64,000 nucleotides of DNA, taken from NCBI RefSeq assembly GCF_900105965.1, contig NZ_FNTV01000001.1, positions 3,782,001-3,846,000 of the forward strand, read 5' to 3'. The notes below the pieces were generated by a model. It was not told where the DNA came from, did no database searches, and saw nothing but the letters and a program-made list of their open reading frames with translations. Source of the DNA: Arthrobacter alpinus. Lineage in GTDB: Bacteria > Actinomycetota > Actinomycetes > Actinomycetales > Micrococcaceae. A program made the position numbers and the translations under genes. Positions 27,028 to 35,722 of the stretch are shown one piece after another (position 1 is the first letter of the stretch; every line of letters starts with the position of its first letter).

Positions 27028-27070
27028 TCAAATCTCCGAAAATTGGAATTTACGCACTCAGAGTTCAATT

Positions 27071-27715
27071 CTAGCCGCGGCGGGCACGGCGCGGTGTCCA
27101 GCTGCGGGCTGCAAGGGGCGCATGCCAGCCATAGTGCAGACTCAGCATGCGAAGGGTGAAAACCACCACGGCTGCGGCGGTTCCGGTCGTTAGGTTCAGC
27201 CAGCCCAGATGCCACAGCCCGGTGGCCAGGCCAGCCCCGATGAAGGCCGGGATGGCGTACAGATCCTTGGGATCAAAAATGCTCGGGACCTCGTTGGCCG
27301 TGATGTCGCGCAGAATCCCGCCGCCCACAGCGGTGGTGACGCCCAACAGGATCCCGGCCACCGGGTTCATCCCCGTCTCCAGGGCCTTGAGCGTGCCGGT
27401 GACACAGAACAAGGCCAGCCCGCCGGCGTCGAACATGAACAGGAGCCGGCCGCTGCGCTGGACATTCTTGACGGTGAAATAGACCAACAGGGAGGCAACA
27501 AGGGGCGGCGCCAGGTAGATGGGGTGGCTGAACGCGGCGGGGGGTCCCTGATTGAGAATCACATCCCGCACCACCCCGCCGCCAAGTCCGGCCATGGACC
27601 CCAACAGCACCGATCCAACTAGGTCGAAACCCTTCCGGGCTGCGAGCAGACTGCCGGAGACGGCGAAGAAAAAGACGCCCAAAAGGTCCAGCAACAACGG
27701 CAGTTCAACGGTCAT
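27071..27715 (-). CDS. UPF0126/TRIC-type membrane channel protein
   Basis: 214 residues from the ATG at 27715. Two repeated three-helix units each carry the glycine-rich signature: SMAGLGGGVVRDVI near 39-52 and GVTTAVGGGILRDIT near 126-140. This duplicated GGG-RD pattern is diagnostic of the prokaryotic TRIC (UPF0126) cation-channel family, which forms trimers conducting K+ or Na+. The C-terminus is Arg-rich. The open frame runs further upstream but the extension lies across the divergent ABC gene and is rejected. Confidence 0.9.
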   Translation of the reverse strand: MTVELPLLLDLLGVFFFAVSGSLLAARKGFDLVGSVLLGSMAGLGGGVVRDVILNQGPPAAFSHPIYLAPPLVASLLVYFTVKNVQRSGRLLFMFDAGGLALFCVTGTLKALETGMNPVAGILLGVTTAVGGGILRDITANEVPSIFDPKDLYAIPAFIGAGLATGLWHLGWLNLTTGTAAAVVVFTLRMLSLHYGWHAPLAARSWTPRRARRG

Positions 27716-27774
27716 AGGCTCAATCTTTGCATCGGTGGATCCCAAGTTTCGCCCTGTTGATGACCGCATGTGAC

Positions 27775-27780
27775 TACGCT
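27775..27780 (+). promoter_or_regulatory. Candidate leaderless -10 box for the ABC exporter operon
   Basis: TACGCT ends 7 nt before the ATG at 27788, favouring that start over the GTG at 27770, which lies upstream of this box. Confidence 0.45.
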
Positions 27781-27787
27781 GGGCACT

Positions 27788-28729
27788 ATGAACGCCTCCA
27801 CGCCGCTGATTCACGTGCACGACTTCCACATGCACTTTGGTCAAAAGAAGGTTATTGAGGGACTCTCCTTTGACGTTGAACGCGGCGAGACGTTTGGTTT
27901 TCTGGGCAGCAATGGAAGTGGAAAGACCACGACGATCCGGGCTTTGCTGGGCATCTACCGTCCCACGGCGGGAACCTTGGAGATCAACGGGAAGGTTTTC
28001 AGCGACGATTTTGGCTCCCGGCTGGGCTACCTGCCCGAGGAGCGCGGGCTGTACAAGAAAGAATCCGTGCGTGATGTCATGGCGTACTTTGGCCGGCTCA
28101 AGGGACTGTCTCGCGTCGATGCGCTGCATTTTTCGAACGACTATCTGCAACGGGTTGATCTGGCAGACAAGGCGAACGTGCGGGTGGACAAGCTCTCCGG
28201 GGGAGAGCAGCAAAAAATCCAGCTGGGCGTGACCATCATGAATGAACCCGAGCTGTTGATCCTGGATGAACCAACCAAGGGCTTCGACCCCGTGAACCGG
28301 CGCCTGCTCATGGACATCATCGAAGAACGCAAGGAGGCGGGGGCCACGGTCATGATGGTCACGCACCAGATGGAGGAGGTGGAGCGGCTGTGTGACCGCA
28401 TTATTCTTCTCAAGGACGGTACAGCCCATGCCTATGGCACCATCGCGGAAGTCCAACAACAATTTGGTGGCCGGACCATCAGGGTCAAATACTCCGGCAG
28501 CATCCCCGAATCAACGCACTATGCCATCACCCGGTTGGAGAACAACTATGCCGAGCTGAATGTGGACGAATCCGTTGATGAGGCGCAGGTCTTGAAGGAT
28601 CTGGTTCTGGCCGGAGTGGTGGTTCGCGGATTCGAGGCAGCCAGACGGAGCCTTGATGACATCTTCATCGAGGTATACGGCGAAGGTGCCGGCGGGCCCT
28701 CCCACGCCGCGACTGAAAAGGTGGCCTGA
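27788..28729 (+). CDS. ABC exporter ATP-binding protein, NatA-like
   Basis: 313 residues from the ATG at 27788. Walker A GSNGSGKTTT is near 39-48, signature LSGGEQQKIQLGV near 136-148, Walker B LLILDEPTKGFDP near 156-168. A C-terminal DUF4162-like domain follows (FGGRTIRVKYSG and DDIFIEVYGE), typical of NatA/YhaQ ATPases. It is coupled to a NatB-like permease 1 bp downstream. In Bacillus NatAB exports Na+; lipids or peptides are alternatives. Confidence 0.9.
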   Translation: MNASTPLIHVHDFHMHFGQKKVIEGLSFDVERGETFGFLGSNGSGKTTTIRALLGIYRPTAGTLEINGKVFSDDFGSRLGYLPEERGLYKKESVRDVMAYFGRLKGLSRVDALHFSNDYLQRVDLADKANVRVDKLSGGEQQKIQLGVTIMNEPELLILDEPTKGFDPVNRRLLMDIIEERKEAGATVMMVTHQMEEVERLCDRIILLKDGTAHAYGTIAEVQQQFGGRTIRVKYSGSIPESTHYAITRLENNYAELNVDESVDEAQVLKDLVLAGVVVRGFEAARRSLDDIFIEVYGEGAGGPSHAATEKVA

Positions 28730-28730
28730 G

Positions 28731-29951
28731 ATGGCCCGGCACAACCTCGGCACTGTGGTGCAATTTGAATTCACTCGAACGGTGAAGAAGCGCCGCTTCT
28801 GGATAGCGACCCTGGCCATCCCCGTCCTGTTGGGGATTGTCTTTGCGCTGATTTTTGCCAGCAGCACCTCAACACAATCGCGCGCAGATGCCCTCAAGGA
28901 CCAGAGCCTCGAGTTCACGTATTCGGACGCCTCAACACTGATTGATCCTGCCCTGGCCAAGGCCATGGGTGGAACGGAAGAAAAGGATCCTGCCACCGCC
29001 GCGGGCCGGGTCCAAGCCGGCACCCTCAATGCTTACTTTGCTTTTCCCGCCAGCTTGGTGGCTGAACCGGTTCTGGTGTTCGGCACGGATCAAGGCATCT
29101 TTAAGAACGGCAGTTATGACGCCGTTGCCAGGCAACTAGTTGTTCTCTCGGCACAGAAGCAGGTGGGAACACCTGAGCTGGCGGCCGCTGTCCAAGGTAA
29201 CTTCAGCACGGATTTGCAGACGTTCAAGAACGGCGAGCGTTCCGGTGGACTGGCCACGGTGGTACCTCCGCTGCTGTTCCTGGTTCTGTTTTATGTTGTG
29301 ATCATTTTGCTGGCCAACCAGATGCTGGCCTCAACCTTGGAGGAGAAGGAAAACCGGGTCACCGAGATGATCCTGACAACGCTGAATCCCACAACGTTGG
29401 TGGTGGGAAAAGTGATTTCCCTGTTCCTTGTTGGCGCCGTTCAGTCAGTGGTTTTTGCCGCCCCCATGGTGCTGGGCTACGTGTTCTTTCGCGAACAACT
29501 GGATATGCCGGACTTTGACGTCTCCGAACTGCAATTCCAATTTCTCCCCATGCTGGTGGGAGCCCTGCTTTTCATCGGCGGCTTCATCTTGTTCACGGGA
29601 GTGTTGGTGGGGATCGGCGCGGTCATGCCTACGGCCAGGGACGCCAGCGCCGTATTTGCGCCTGTCATGATCATGATGTTCATTCCGTTTTATGTTGTGA
29701 CGTTGGTGGTCAGTGACCCCGGATCCATGATTGTTCAAATCTTCACATTCTTCCCGTTCACGGCTCCCGTCACCGCCATGCTGCGTAACGCCTTCGGATC
29801 GCTCAATGGAGTATCGGCGGCCATTGTAATTGCCGAACTGTTCATTTTTGGGGTTCTGGCCCTTCGCCTTGCCGTGCACCTGTTCCGCTACGGATCGATC
29901 GAATACTCCCGCAAGCTTTCCCTGCGCACCGCGTTCTCACGGAAGGCCTGA
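28731..29951 (+). CDS. ABC exporter permease, NatB/ABC-2 type
   Basis: 406 residues from the ATG at 28731. One N-terminal membrane segment (about 24-46), a long extracytoplasmic domain (about 47-180), then five or six C-terminal segments. STLEEKENRVTEMILTTLNP near 201-220 is the conserved ABC-2 permease motif of the NatB/CcmB-like family. It pairs with the ATPase encoded just upstream. Cargo unknown. Confidence 0.9.
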   Translation: MARHNLGTVVQFEFTRTVKKRRFWIATLAIPVLLGIVFALIFASSTSTQSRADALKDQSLEFTYSDASTLIDPALAKAMGGTEEKDPATAAGRVQAGTLNAYFAFPASLVAEPVLVFGTDQGIFKNGSYDAVARQLVVLSAQKQVGTPELAAAVQGNFSTDLQTFKNGERSGGLATVVPPLLFLVLFYVVIILLANQMLASTLEEKENRVTEMILTTLNPTTLVVGKVISLFLVGAVQSVVFAAPMVLGYVFFREQLDMPDFDVSELQFQFLPMLVGALLFIGGFILFTGVLVGIGAVMPTARDASAVFAPVMIMMFIPFYVVTLVVSDPGSMIVQIFTFFPFTAPVTAMLRNAFGSLNGVSAAIVIAELFIFGVLALRLAVHLFRYGSIEYSRKLSLRTAFSRKA

Positions 29952-29956
29952 GGCAG

Positions 29957-31405
29957 GTGCAGGCGGTCCAGCGCCGCGTGTTGTGGGTTGCCATCCTGGC
30001 CTCATTCGTGGCGTTCCTGGACGGCGCCATCGTCAACGTTGCCCTGCCTGCCATGACGCGGGAGCTCGGTGGCGGCATCACCACACAGCAGTGGGTGGTT
30101 GACGCATACCTGCTGGCGTTGGGTTCATTGATCCTCATCGCCGGCTCACTGTCAGACACCTTCGGCCGCGTGAGGATTCTGCGCGCCGGCCTGTTCATCT
30201 TCGGTGCCGCGTCGCTGGCCTGCGCGCTGGCCCCCACCGCGTTGCTGCTCATCGTCTCCCGCGGCGTGCAGGGTGCCGGCGCTGCGCTGCTGGTGCCCAG
30301 CTCGCTGGCCCTCATCACCTCCACCTTCAGCGGTGCCGCGCAGGGCAAGGCCATTGGCTCGTGGACGGCCTGGACGGGAACGGCATTCCTGGCCGGACCC
30401 CTCGTAGGCGGGCTGTTGGTGGACCTGGCCACCTGGCGGTGGATCTTCGCCATCAACGTCCTGCCCATCGCCGCAACGCTGTTCTTCCTGAAGGGCCTGA
30501 CGCTGCCGGTCTCCGTTCCCGCCCCTCCGGTTCCGGCCCTGACGCACGACGGCGGGACCCCCTCCGCGGCCCCGCCTCCTTCCGTCACTGCCGCGCGCCG
30601 CACCCAACGCATCGACATGATCGGGGCGGTGCTGGCCGCCGTCGGACTTGCCGGGACCGTCTTTGCCTTGATCGAACAAGAACGGCTGGGCTGGGGGAGC
30701 GTGGCAGTGTGGCTGCCGTTTGCCGCGGGCGTGGTTGCGCTTGGGGCGTTCCTGTGGTGGGAACACCGGACCCCGGCACCCATGATGCCGCTGGGGCTTT
30801 TCAGGATCCGCAATTTTGGCATGGGCAACGTGGCCACCACGTTCATTTATGCGGCCCTGTCACTCGGCCAGCTCATGGTGGTGCTGTTCCTGCAGGAGAT
30901 CGCCGGGTTCACGGCGGCGCAGGCGGGGCTCGCCTCCCTGCCAGTGGCCGTGATCTCCCTGGTGTTGGCCGGGCCGTTCGGCACCATGGCCGGCAAGCAC
31001 GGGCCGCGGCTGTTCATGGCGGCCGGGCCCGTGGTGGCCGCCGGCGGGTACGCGCTCATGGCCACGGCCGCCGAACCGTTCAACTTTTGGTTGCAGATCC
31101 TCCCCGGGCAGCTCGTGTTTGCTGTGGGGCTCTCCATCACCGTGGCCCCGTTGACGGCCGCCATTCTGGGGGCCGTGCCGAAGGAGCAGTCCGGGATAGG
31201 TTCGGCCATCAACAACGCCGTCGCCCGTGTGGCCGGACTGATTGCCGTGGCCCTGGCCGGGGTCATGCTGGGCGGGGTGCTGGACCATGAATCGTTCCGG
31301 CGCATCATGGTGATCACCGCGGTGCTGTTCCTCGCCGGTGGGCTGGCCTCGGCCCTGGGCATCTCCAACGCCGCCGCACGCAGGGTGCGGGACGCCGCCT
31401 CCTGA
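29957..31405 (+). CDS. MFS transporter, DHA2 (EmrB/QacA) family
   Basis: 482 residues from the GTG at 29957, 5 bp after the ABC permease. ILASFVAFLDGAIVNVALPA near 13-32 is the DHA2 motif D1, and SRGVQGAGAALLVPSSLALI near 98-117 is the antiporter motif C region. Fourteen membrane segments are predicted by eye with a Pro/Ala/Thr-rich loop near 185-210. Such carriers are proton antiporters for drugs or metabolites. It may be cotranscribed with the ABC exporter. Confidence 0.88.
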   Translation: MQAVQRRVLWVAILASFVAFLDGAIVNVALPAMTRELGGGITTQQWVVDAYLLALGSLILIAGSLSDTFGRVRILRAGLFIFGAASLACALAPTALLLIVSRGVQGAGAALLVPSSLALITSTFSGAAQGKAIGSWTAWTGTAFLAGPLVGGLLVDLATWRWIFAINVLPIAATLFFLKGLTLPVSVPAPPVPALTHDGGTPSAAPPPSVTAARRTQRIDMIGAVLAAVGLAGTVFALIEQERLGWGSVAVWLPFAAGVVALGAFLWWEHRTPAPMMPLGLFRIRNFGMGNVATTFIYAALSLGQLMVVLFLQEIAGFTAAQAGLASLPVAVISLVLAGPFGTMAGKHGPRLFMAAGPVVAAGGYALMATAAEPFNFWLQILPGQLVFAVGLSITVAPLTAAILGAVPKEQSGIGSAINNAVARVAGLIAVALAGVMLGGVLDHESFRRIMVITAVLFLAGGLASALGISNAAARRVRDAAS

Positions 31406-31485
31406 CACAACATGCACTCCCGCAGCCCGCTGCACGGTGCCCGTAACGTAGATTGGCAGCAGAAAAACTCGTGAAAGGACGGCCC

Positions 31486-32181
31486 ATGGAGCACCAGACG
31501 GTCATGATTGCTTGCGCACACGGCACCGACAACGCGCAGGGGCAGGCGTGCATCAACCAGCTCCGGGCGGACATAGGGCGGCTGCGCCCGGGCCTTGAGG
31601 TATTGGAAGCTTATGTCGATGTGCAGGAGCCGGCTCTCCCGGACGTTGTTGCCCACTTGGCTTCCGGGGTCCGCGCAGTGGTTGTCCCGCTGTTGCTGAC
31701 GGTGGGCTATCACGTGCAGGTGGACATAGCGCAAGCAGTCGCCAGCCGCCCAAACACCTTGGCCGCGGCACCACTAGGGCCAGATCCACGCTTGGCCAAG
31801 CTGCTCGATGAGCGGCTGGGGGAGTTGCCTGCCGATTGGGGCATTGTTCTCGCCGCGGCAGGCTCTTCACGGCCCGAAGCCGCCGAACAAATTGAAGTTT
31901 TGGCGGCCGATCTGGCGGTGCGTCGTCCGCAACGCATCCTTGCGGCATATGGGGCAAGCGCCCGGCCCTCTGTCCCGGAAGCCGTGGAACAGTTGCGCGC
32001 TGCAGGTGCTCCGGGGGTGGCAGTGTCCTCCTACCTGCTGGCCCCGGGCTTTTTCCACGACCAGCTCGCGCTGGCCGGTGCAGATCAGGTGGCCGCGCCG
32101 CTGCTGCCCTCCGCACTGTTGGCGGAGTTGGCACTGGAACATTTCGATCGCGCCATATCAGCGGCAAGTGCGGCAGCCTGA
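31486..32181 (+). CDS. Sirohydrochlorin chelatase-like protein (CbiX)
   Basis: 231 residues from the ATG at 31486 with AAAGGA upstream. Two CbiX-like halves: IACAHGTDNAQG (metal-binding His near 11) and VVPLLLTVGYHVQVDI (second His near 79), then LAAAGSSRPEAAE and VSSYLLAPGFFHDQL. Such proteins insert Fe2+ or Co2+ into sirohydrochlorin. The neighbouring siroheme-dependent sulfite reductase and the CysG-like gene at 46.4 kb, which has no visible ferrochelatase module, suggest that this is the siroheme ferrochelatase. Confidence 0.87.
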   Translation: MEHQTVMIACAHGTDNAQGQACINQLRADIGRLRPGLEVLEAYVDVQEPALPDVVAHLASGVRAVVVPLLLTVGYHVQVDIAQAVASRPNTLAAAPLGPDPRLAKLLDERLGELPADWGIVLAAAGSSRPEAAEQIEVLAADLAVRRPQRILAAYGASARPSVPEAVEQLRAAGAPGVAVSSYLLAPGFFHDQLALAGADQVAAPLLPSALLAELALEHFDRAISAASAAA

Positions 32182-32233
32182 GCTAGGCGGAGGCGCACAA
32201 CCGAAAGCACAACCAGGCCCTAAATGGGGCGTA

Positions 32234-32304
32234 TGACGAAATGTTGCCCAAGGTGAAGCCGCGTTTCATTTGTTGTTTGTCCGTCCCGGGACGCAACCTA
32301 CGCT
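32234..32304 (+). promoter_or_regulatory. Promoter of the sulfite reductase operon with shared sulfur motif
   Basis: TACGCT at 32299-32304 ends 6 nt before the ATG at 32311. TGACG at 32234-32238 followed after 14 nt by GTGAA at 32253 matches the TGACG-N14-GTRA direct repeat seen upstream of the sulfur transporter gene, the short ORF and the siroheme synthase gene. It lies 65 bp before the -10, as in two of those. This copy is the most divergent. Confidence 0.5.
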
Positions 32305-32310
32305 CGTCAT

Positions 32311-34086
32311 ATGACACAGACAGCTCTAGCCGGAGCGAACGCCTCTGGCAATGAAACTGACTCCGCGACAGTTTCCGCCGATGCACCCGCCAAGCGACCC
32401 GTAAGGGCACGCCCTGCGGCCAAGCCTCACGGCCAGTGGAAAGTGGATGGCACCACGCCGCTGAATCCCAATGAGACGTGGAAGCAGGAAGACGGCGGGC
32501 TGAGTGTCCGTGAGCGGATCGAGACCATCTACGCCGATGGCGGCTTCGACAGCATCGAGAAGACAGATCTGCACGGCCGTTTCCGCTGGTGGGGGCTGTA
32601 CACCCAGCGCAAGCAGGGAATCGACGGCGGCAAGACCGCCACCCTGGAACCCCATGAGCTTGAAGACAAGTACTTCATGCTCCGTGTCCGCATCGACGGC
32701 GGGTCCCTGACCACCGAGCAACTGCGCGTGATCGGGCAGATTTCAACTGACTTTGGCCGCGACACCGCGGACCTGACTGACCGCCAGAACGTCCAGCTGC
32801 ACTGGGTGCGCGTTGAGGACGTCCCGGAGATCTGGAACCGCCTCGAGGCGGCCGGGCTGTCCACCACCGAGGCCTGCGGCGACGTGCCGCGCGTCATTCT
32901 GGGTTCCCCCGTGGCCGGCATTGCCAAGGACGAGATCATTGATCCCACCCCCTTGATCAAGGAGGTCAGTGCCCGGTTCATTGGCGATCCGGAGCTGGCC
33001 AACCTGCCCCGCAAGTTCAAGACAGCCATCACCGGCCACCCGTCCCAGGACGTGGTGCACGAGATCAACGACTTCGCCCTGGTGGGTGTCATTCACCCCG
33101 AGCTGGGTGTCGGCTACGACCTCTGGGTGGGTGGCGGCTTGTCCACGAACCCGCGACTGGCCGAGCGTCTGGGTGTCTTTGTTTCACCCGAGGTTGCCGC
33201 CGAGGTGTGGCTGGGCGTCACCAGCATCTTCCGCGACTACGGCTACCGCCGCATGCGCACCAAGGCCCGCCTGAAGTTCCTGCTGGCCGACTGGGGCCCC
33301 GCCAAGTTCCGCCAGATCCTGGAGGACGAGTACCTGGGCCACAAGCTGCCCGACGGCGACGCCGCGCCCAAGCCCACGTCCCCCGGTGACCACATTGGCG
33401 TCCACGAGCAGAAGGACGGCAAGTTCTTCATTGGCGTCACCCCCACCGTGGGACGGGTTTCGGGCACCATCCTGACTGCCGTGGCCGACGCCTTGGAAGC
33501 CCATGGCTCGTTCCGCCTGCGCACCACCCCGCACCAGAAACTCGTCATCTTGGACGTGCCCAAGGAACAGGTGGAGCCGCTCATCACTGTGCTGGACGGC
33601 CTGGGCCTGTCCGCCCGCCCGTCACTGTTCCGGCGCTCCACCATCGCCTGCACCGGCATCGAGTACTGCAAGCTGGCCATCGTGAACACCAAGGACACCG
33701 CGGCCACGGCTATCAGTGAACTTGAAACACGTTTGGCTGATCTTGTCGACACGAAGGTGCTGACCCAGCCGATCGCGTTGAACATCAACGGCTGCCCCAA
33801 CTCCTGCGCCCGCATCCAGACCGCTGACATCGGCCTGAAGGGCATGATGCTTCCCACGGACGACGGCGGCACCGCCCCCGGCTTCCAGGTCCACCTGGGT
33901 GGCGGGCTGGCCACCGACAACCGGGTTGAGGCAGGCCTGGGCCGCACCATCCGCGGCTTGAAGGTCACCGCCGCCGAGCTGCCCGACTATGTGGAACGTG
34001 TGGTGCGCCAGTACGTTGGCGCCCGCACCGACGGCGAAACGTTCGCCGAGTTCGCCCACCGCGCCGATGAGGAGCTGCTGAAATGA
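32311..34086 (+). CDS. sirA: Ferredoxin-type sulfite reductase hemoprotein
   Basis: 591 residues. The four cluster/siroheme ligands are Cys447 and Cys453 (ACTGIEYC) and Cys495 and Cys499 (NGCPNSC). Tyr97 (WWGLYTQR) and Cys189 (TEACGDVPR) correspond to the Tyr-Cys pair cross-linked in M. tuberculosis NirA/SirA. The enzyme reduces sulfite to sulfide with six ferredoxin electrons. Nitrite reductase is the alternative, but cysH-cysD-cysN follow directly, so sulfite is the expected substrate. The basic Ala/Pro-rich N-terminus (about 1-40) looks disordered. Stop overlaps cysH (ATGA). Confidence 0.94.
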   Translation: MTQTALAGANASGNETDSATVSADAPAKRPVRARPAAKPHGQWKVDGTTPLNPNETWKQEDGGLSVRERIETIYADGGFDSIEKTDLHGRFRWWGLYTQRKQGIDGGKTATLEPHELEDKYFMLRVRIDGGSLTTEQLRVIGQISTDFGRDTADLTDRQNVQLHWVRVEDVPEIWNRLEAAGLSTTEACGDVPRVILGSPVAGIAKDEIIDPTPLIKEVSARFIGDPELANLPRKFKTAITGHPSQDVVHEINDFALVGVIHPELGVGYDLWVGGGLSTNPRLAERLGVFVSPEVAAEVWLGVTSIFRDYGYRRMRTKARLKFLLADWGPAKFRQILEDEYLGHKLPDGDAAPKPTSPGDHIGVHEQKDGKFFIGVTPTVGRVSGTILTAVADALEAHGSFRLRTTPHQKLVILDVPKEQVEPLITVLDGLGLSARPSLFRRSTIACTGIEYCKLAIVNTKDTAATAISELETRLADLVDTKVLTQPIALNINGCPNSCARIQTADIGLKGMMLPTDDGGTAPGFQVHLGGGLATDNRVEAGLGRTIRGLKVTAAELPDYVERVVRQYVGARTDGETFAEFAHRADEELLK

Positions 34087-34796
34087 CAACTACAACGCTC
34101 CGCTCACATGACGAGCTCAAGGCCATCGCCGAGGCCGGCGCTGCCGAGCTGGCGTGGGACGCGTCCGCACAGGAGGTCATCGCCTGGGTGTCGCGCAACT
34201 TCGCAACCGGTGCCGCCGCCGTTGCCTGTTCCATGGCCGACGCCGTGCTGCCGGCGCTGGTTGCCGATCAGCTCCCCGGCGTGGACGTGCTGTTTCTGGA
34301 CACGGGCTACCATTTCCCGGAAACCTACGCCACACGGAATGAGGTGGCCGAGAACCTGCGCGTGAACATTGTGGATGTGTTGCCGCTGAACACCGTGGCA
34401 GAACAAGATTCGTTGTTGGGTAAGAACCTTTTTGCGAGCGATCCAGCCCAGTGCTGTGCACTGCGCAAGGTTGAACCGCTGGGCCGTTCACTTTCCGGGT
34501 ACGAGCTGTGGTTCACCGGAGTTCGCCGCGACGAGGCCCCCACCCGCACCGACACCCCGCTGGTGGTGTGGGATGAAAAGAACGGCCTGGTCAAGGTAAA
34601 TCCCGTGGCCACCTGGACGTACGAGGAGCTGATCAGCTACTCGGATGACAATCTTTTGCCCGTGAACCCCCTGCTCAGCCAGGGCTACCCGTCGATTGGC
34701 TGCGCACCCTGCACCAACAAAGTGGCCCCCGGCGCCGACCCCAGGAGCGGCCGCTGGGCCGGAACCTCCAAGACAGAATGCGGACTACACGTATGA
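34083..34796 (+). CDS. cysH: Adenylyl-sulfate (APS) reductase
   Basis: 237 residues of the PAPS/APS reductase family. Cys124-Cys125 (CCALRK) and Cys207/Cys210 (GCAPC) form the CC-x-CxxC set that binds a 4Fe-4S cluster and marks the APS-using type; the catalytic C-terminal Cys is Cys233 in ECGLH. It reduces APS to sulfite using thioredoxin. The lack of an APS kinase domain on cysN or a cysC gene nearby agrees with APS as substrate. ATGA overlaps on both sides. Confidence 0.94.
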   Translation: MTTTTLRSHDELKAIAEAGAAELAWDASAQEVIAWVSRNFATGAAAVACSMADAVLPALVADQLPGVDVLFLDTGYHFPETYATRNEVAENLRVNIVDVLPLNTVAEQDSLLGKNLFASDPAQCCALRKVEPLGRSLSGYELWFTGVRRDEAPTRTDTPLVVWDEKNGLVKVNPVATWTYEELISYSDDNLLPVNPLLSQGYPSIGCAPCTNKVAPGADPRSGRWAGTSKTECGLHV

Positions 34797-35722
34797 GCAC
34801 CCAAACTATTGAAACCCCTGTCGGGTCGGCCGAACTGAACTCGCTGGACCTGCTCGAATCCGAGGCCATCCACATCATCCGTGAAGTCGTGGCAGAGTTC
34901 GAGCGCCCCGCGCTGCTGTTCTCCGGCGGCAAGGACTCCGTGGTCATGCTGCACCTGGCCACCAAGGCGTTCTGGCCCGGCAAGGTCCCGTTCCCCGTGC
35001 TGCACGTTGACACGGGCCACAACTTCCCCGAGGTCATTGACTTCCGCGACCGCACTGTGGAGCGCCTGGGCCTGCGCCTTGAGGTGGGTTCCGTGCAGGA
35101 CTTCATCGATTCCGGCGAGCTGGCCGAGCGTGCCGATGGCACCCGCAACCCGCTGCAGACGGTCCCCTTGCTGGATGCCATTGCCAAGAACAAGTTCGAC
35201 GCCGTCTTCGGCGGCGGCCGCCGTGACGAGGACAAGGCCCGCGCCAAGGAGCGCATCCTGTCCCTGCGCGACGAGTTTGGCCAGTGGGACCCGCGCAACC
35301 AGCGCCCCGAACTGTGGAACCTGTACAACGGCCGCCACACAGTGGGCCAGCACGTGCGGGCATTCCCCATCAGCAACTGGACCGAGCTGGACATCTGGCG
35401 CTACATCGCCCGCGAAAACATTGAACTGCCGGGCCTGTACTACGCCCACGACCGCGAGGTCTACGAGCGCGACGGGATGTGGCGTGCCGTGGGCCCTGTG
35501 TCCGAGCCGCGCCCGGATGAGGAAGTTGTCATCAAACAGGTCCGCTACCGCACCGTGGGCGACATGTCCTGCACGGGCGCCGTGGCCTCCGACGCAACAA
35601 CTGTCCACGACGTAGTACGTGAAGTTGCCGCCTCCACCCTGACAGAACGTGGCGCCACCCGGGCCGATGACCGCATCTCCGAGGCAGCCATGGAAGACCG
35701 CAAGAAAGACGGCTACTTCTAA
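34793..35722 (+). CDS. cysD: Sulfate adenylyltransferase subunit 2
   Basis: 309 residues from the ATG at 34793, which overlaps the cysH stop. The PP-loop motif LLFSGGKDSVVMLHLA near 37-52 binds ATP; HVDTGHNFPEVIDFRD near 72-87 and GGGRRDEDKARAKER follow. CysD adenylates sulfate to APS with CysN GTPase. The C-terminal RKKDGYF is typical. TAATG couples it to cysN. Confidence 0.95.
   Translation: MSTQTIETPVGSAELNSLDLLESEAIHIIREVVAEFERPALLFSGGKDSVVMLHLATKAFWPGKVPFPVLHVDTGHNFPEVIDFRDRTVERLGLRLEVGSVQDFIDSGELAERADGTRNPLQTVPLLDAIAKNKFDAVFGGGRRDEDKARAKERILSLRDEFGQWDPRNQRPELWNLYNGRHTVGQHVRAFPISNWTELDIWRYIARENIELPGLYYAHDREVYERDGMWRAVGPVSEPRPDEEVVIKQVRYRTVGDMSCTGAVASDATTVHDVVREVAASTLTERGATRADDRISEAAMEDRKKDGYF

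Noticed and set aside
27716..28462. Upstream extension of the TRIC gene to 463 residues
   Set aside because: The extra 249 codons run through the divergent ABC ATPase gene; the conserved family length is matched from 27715.
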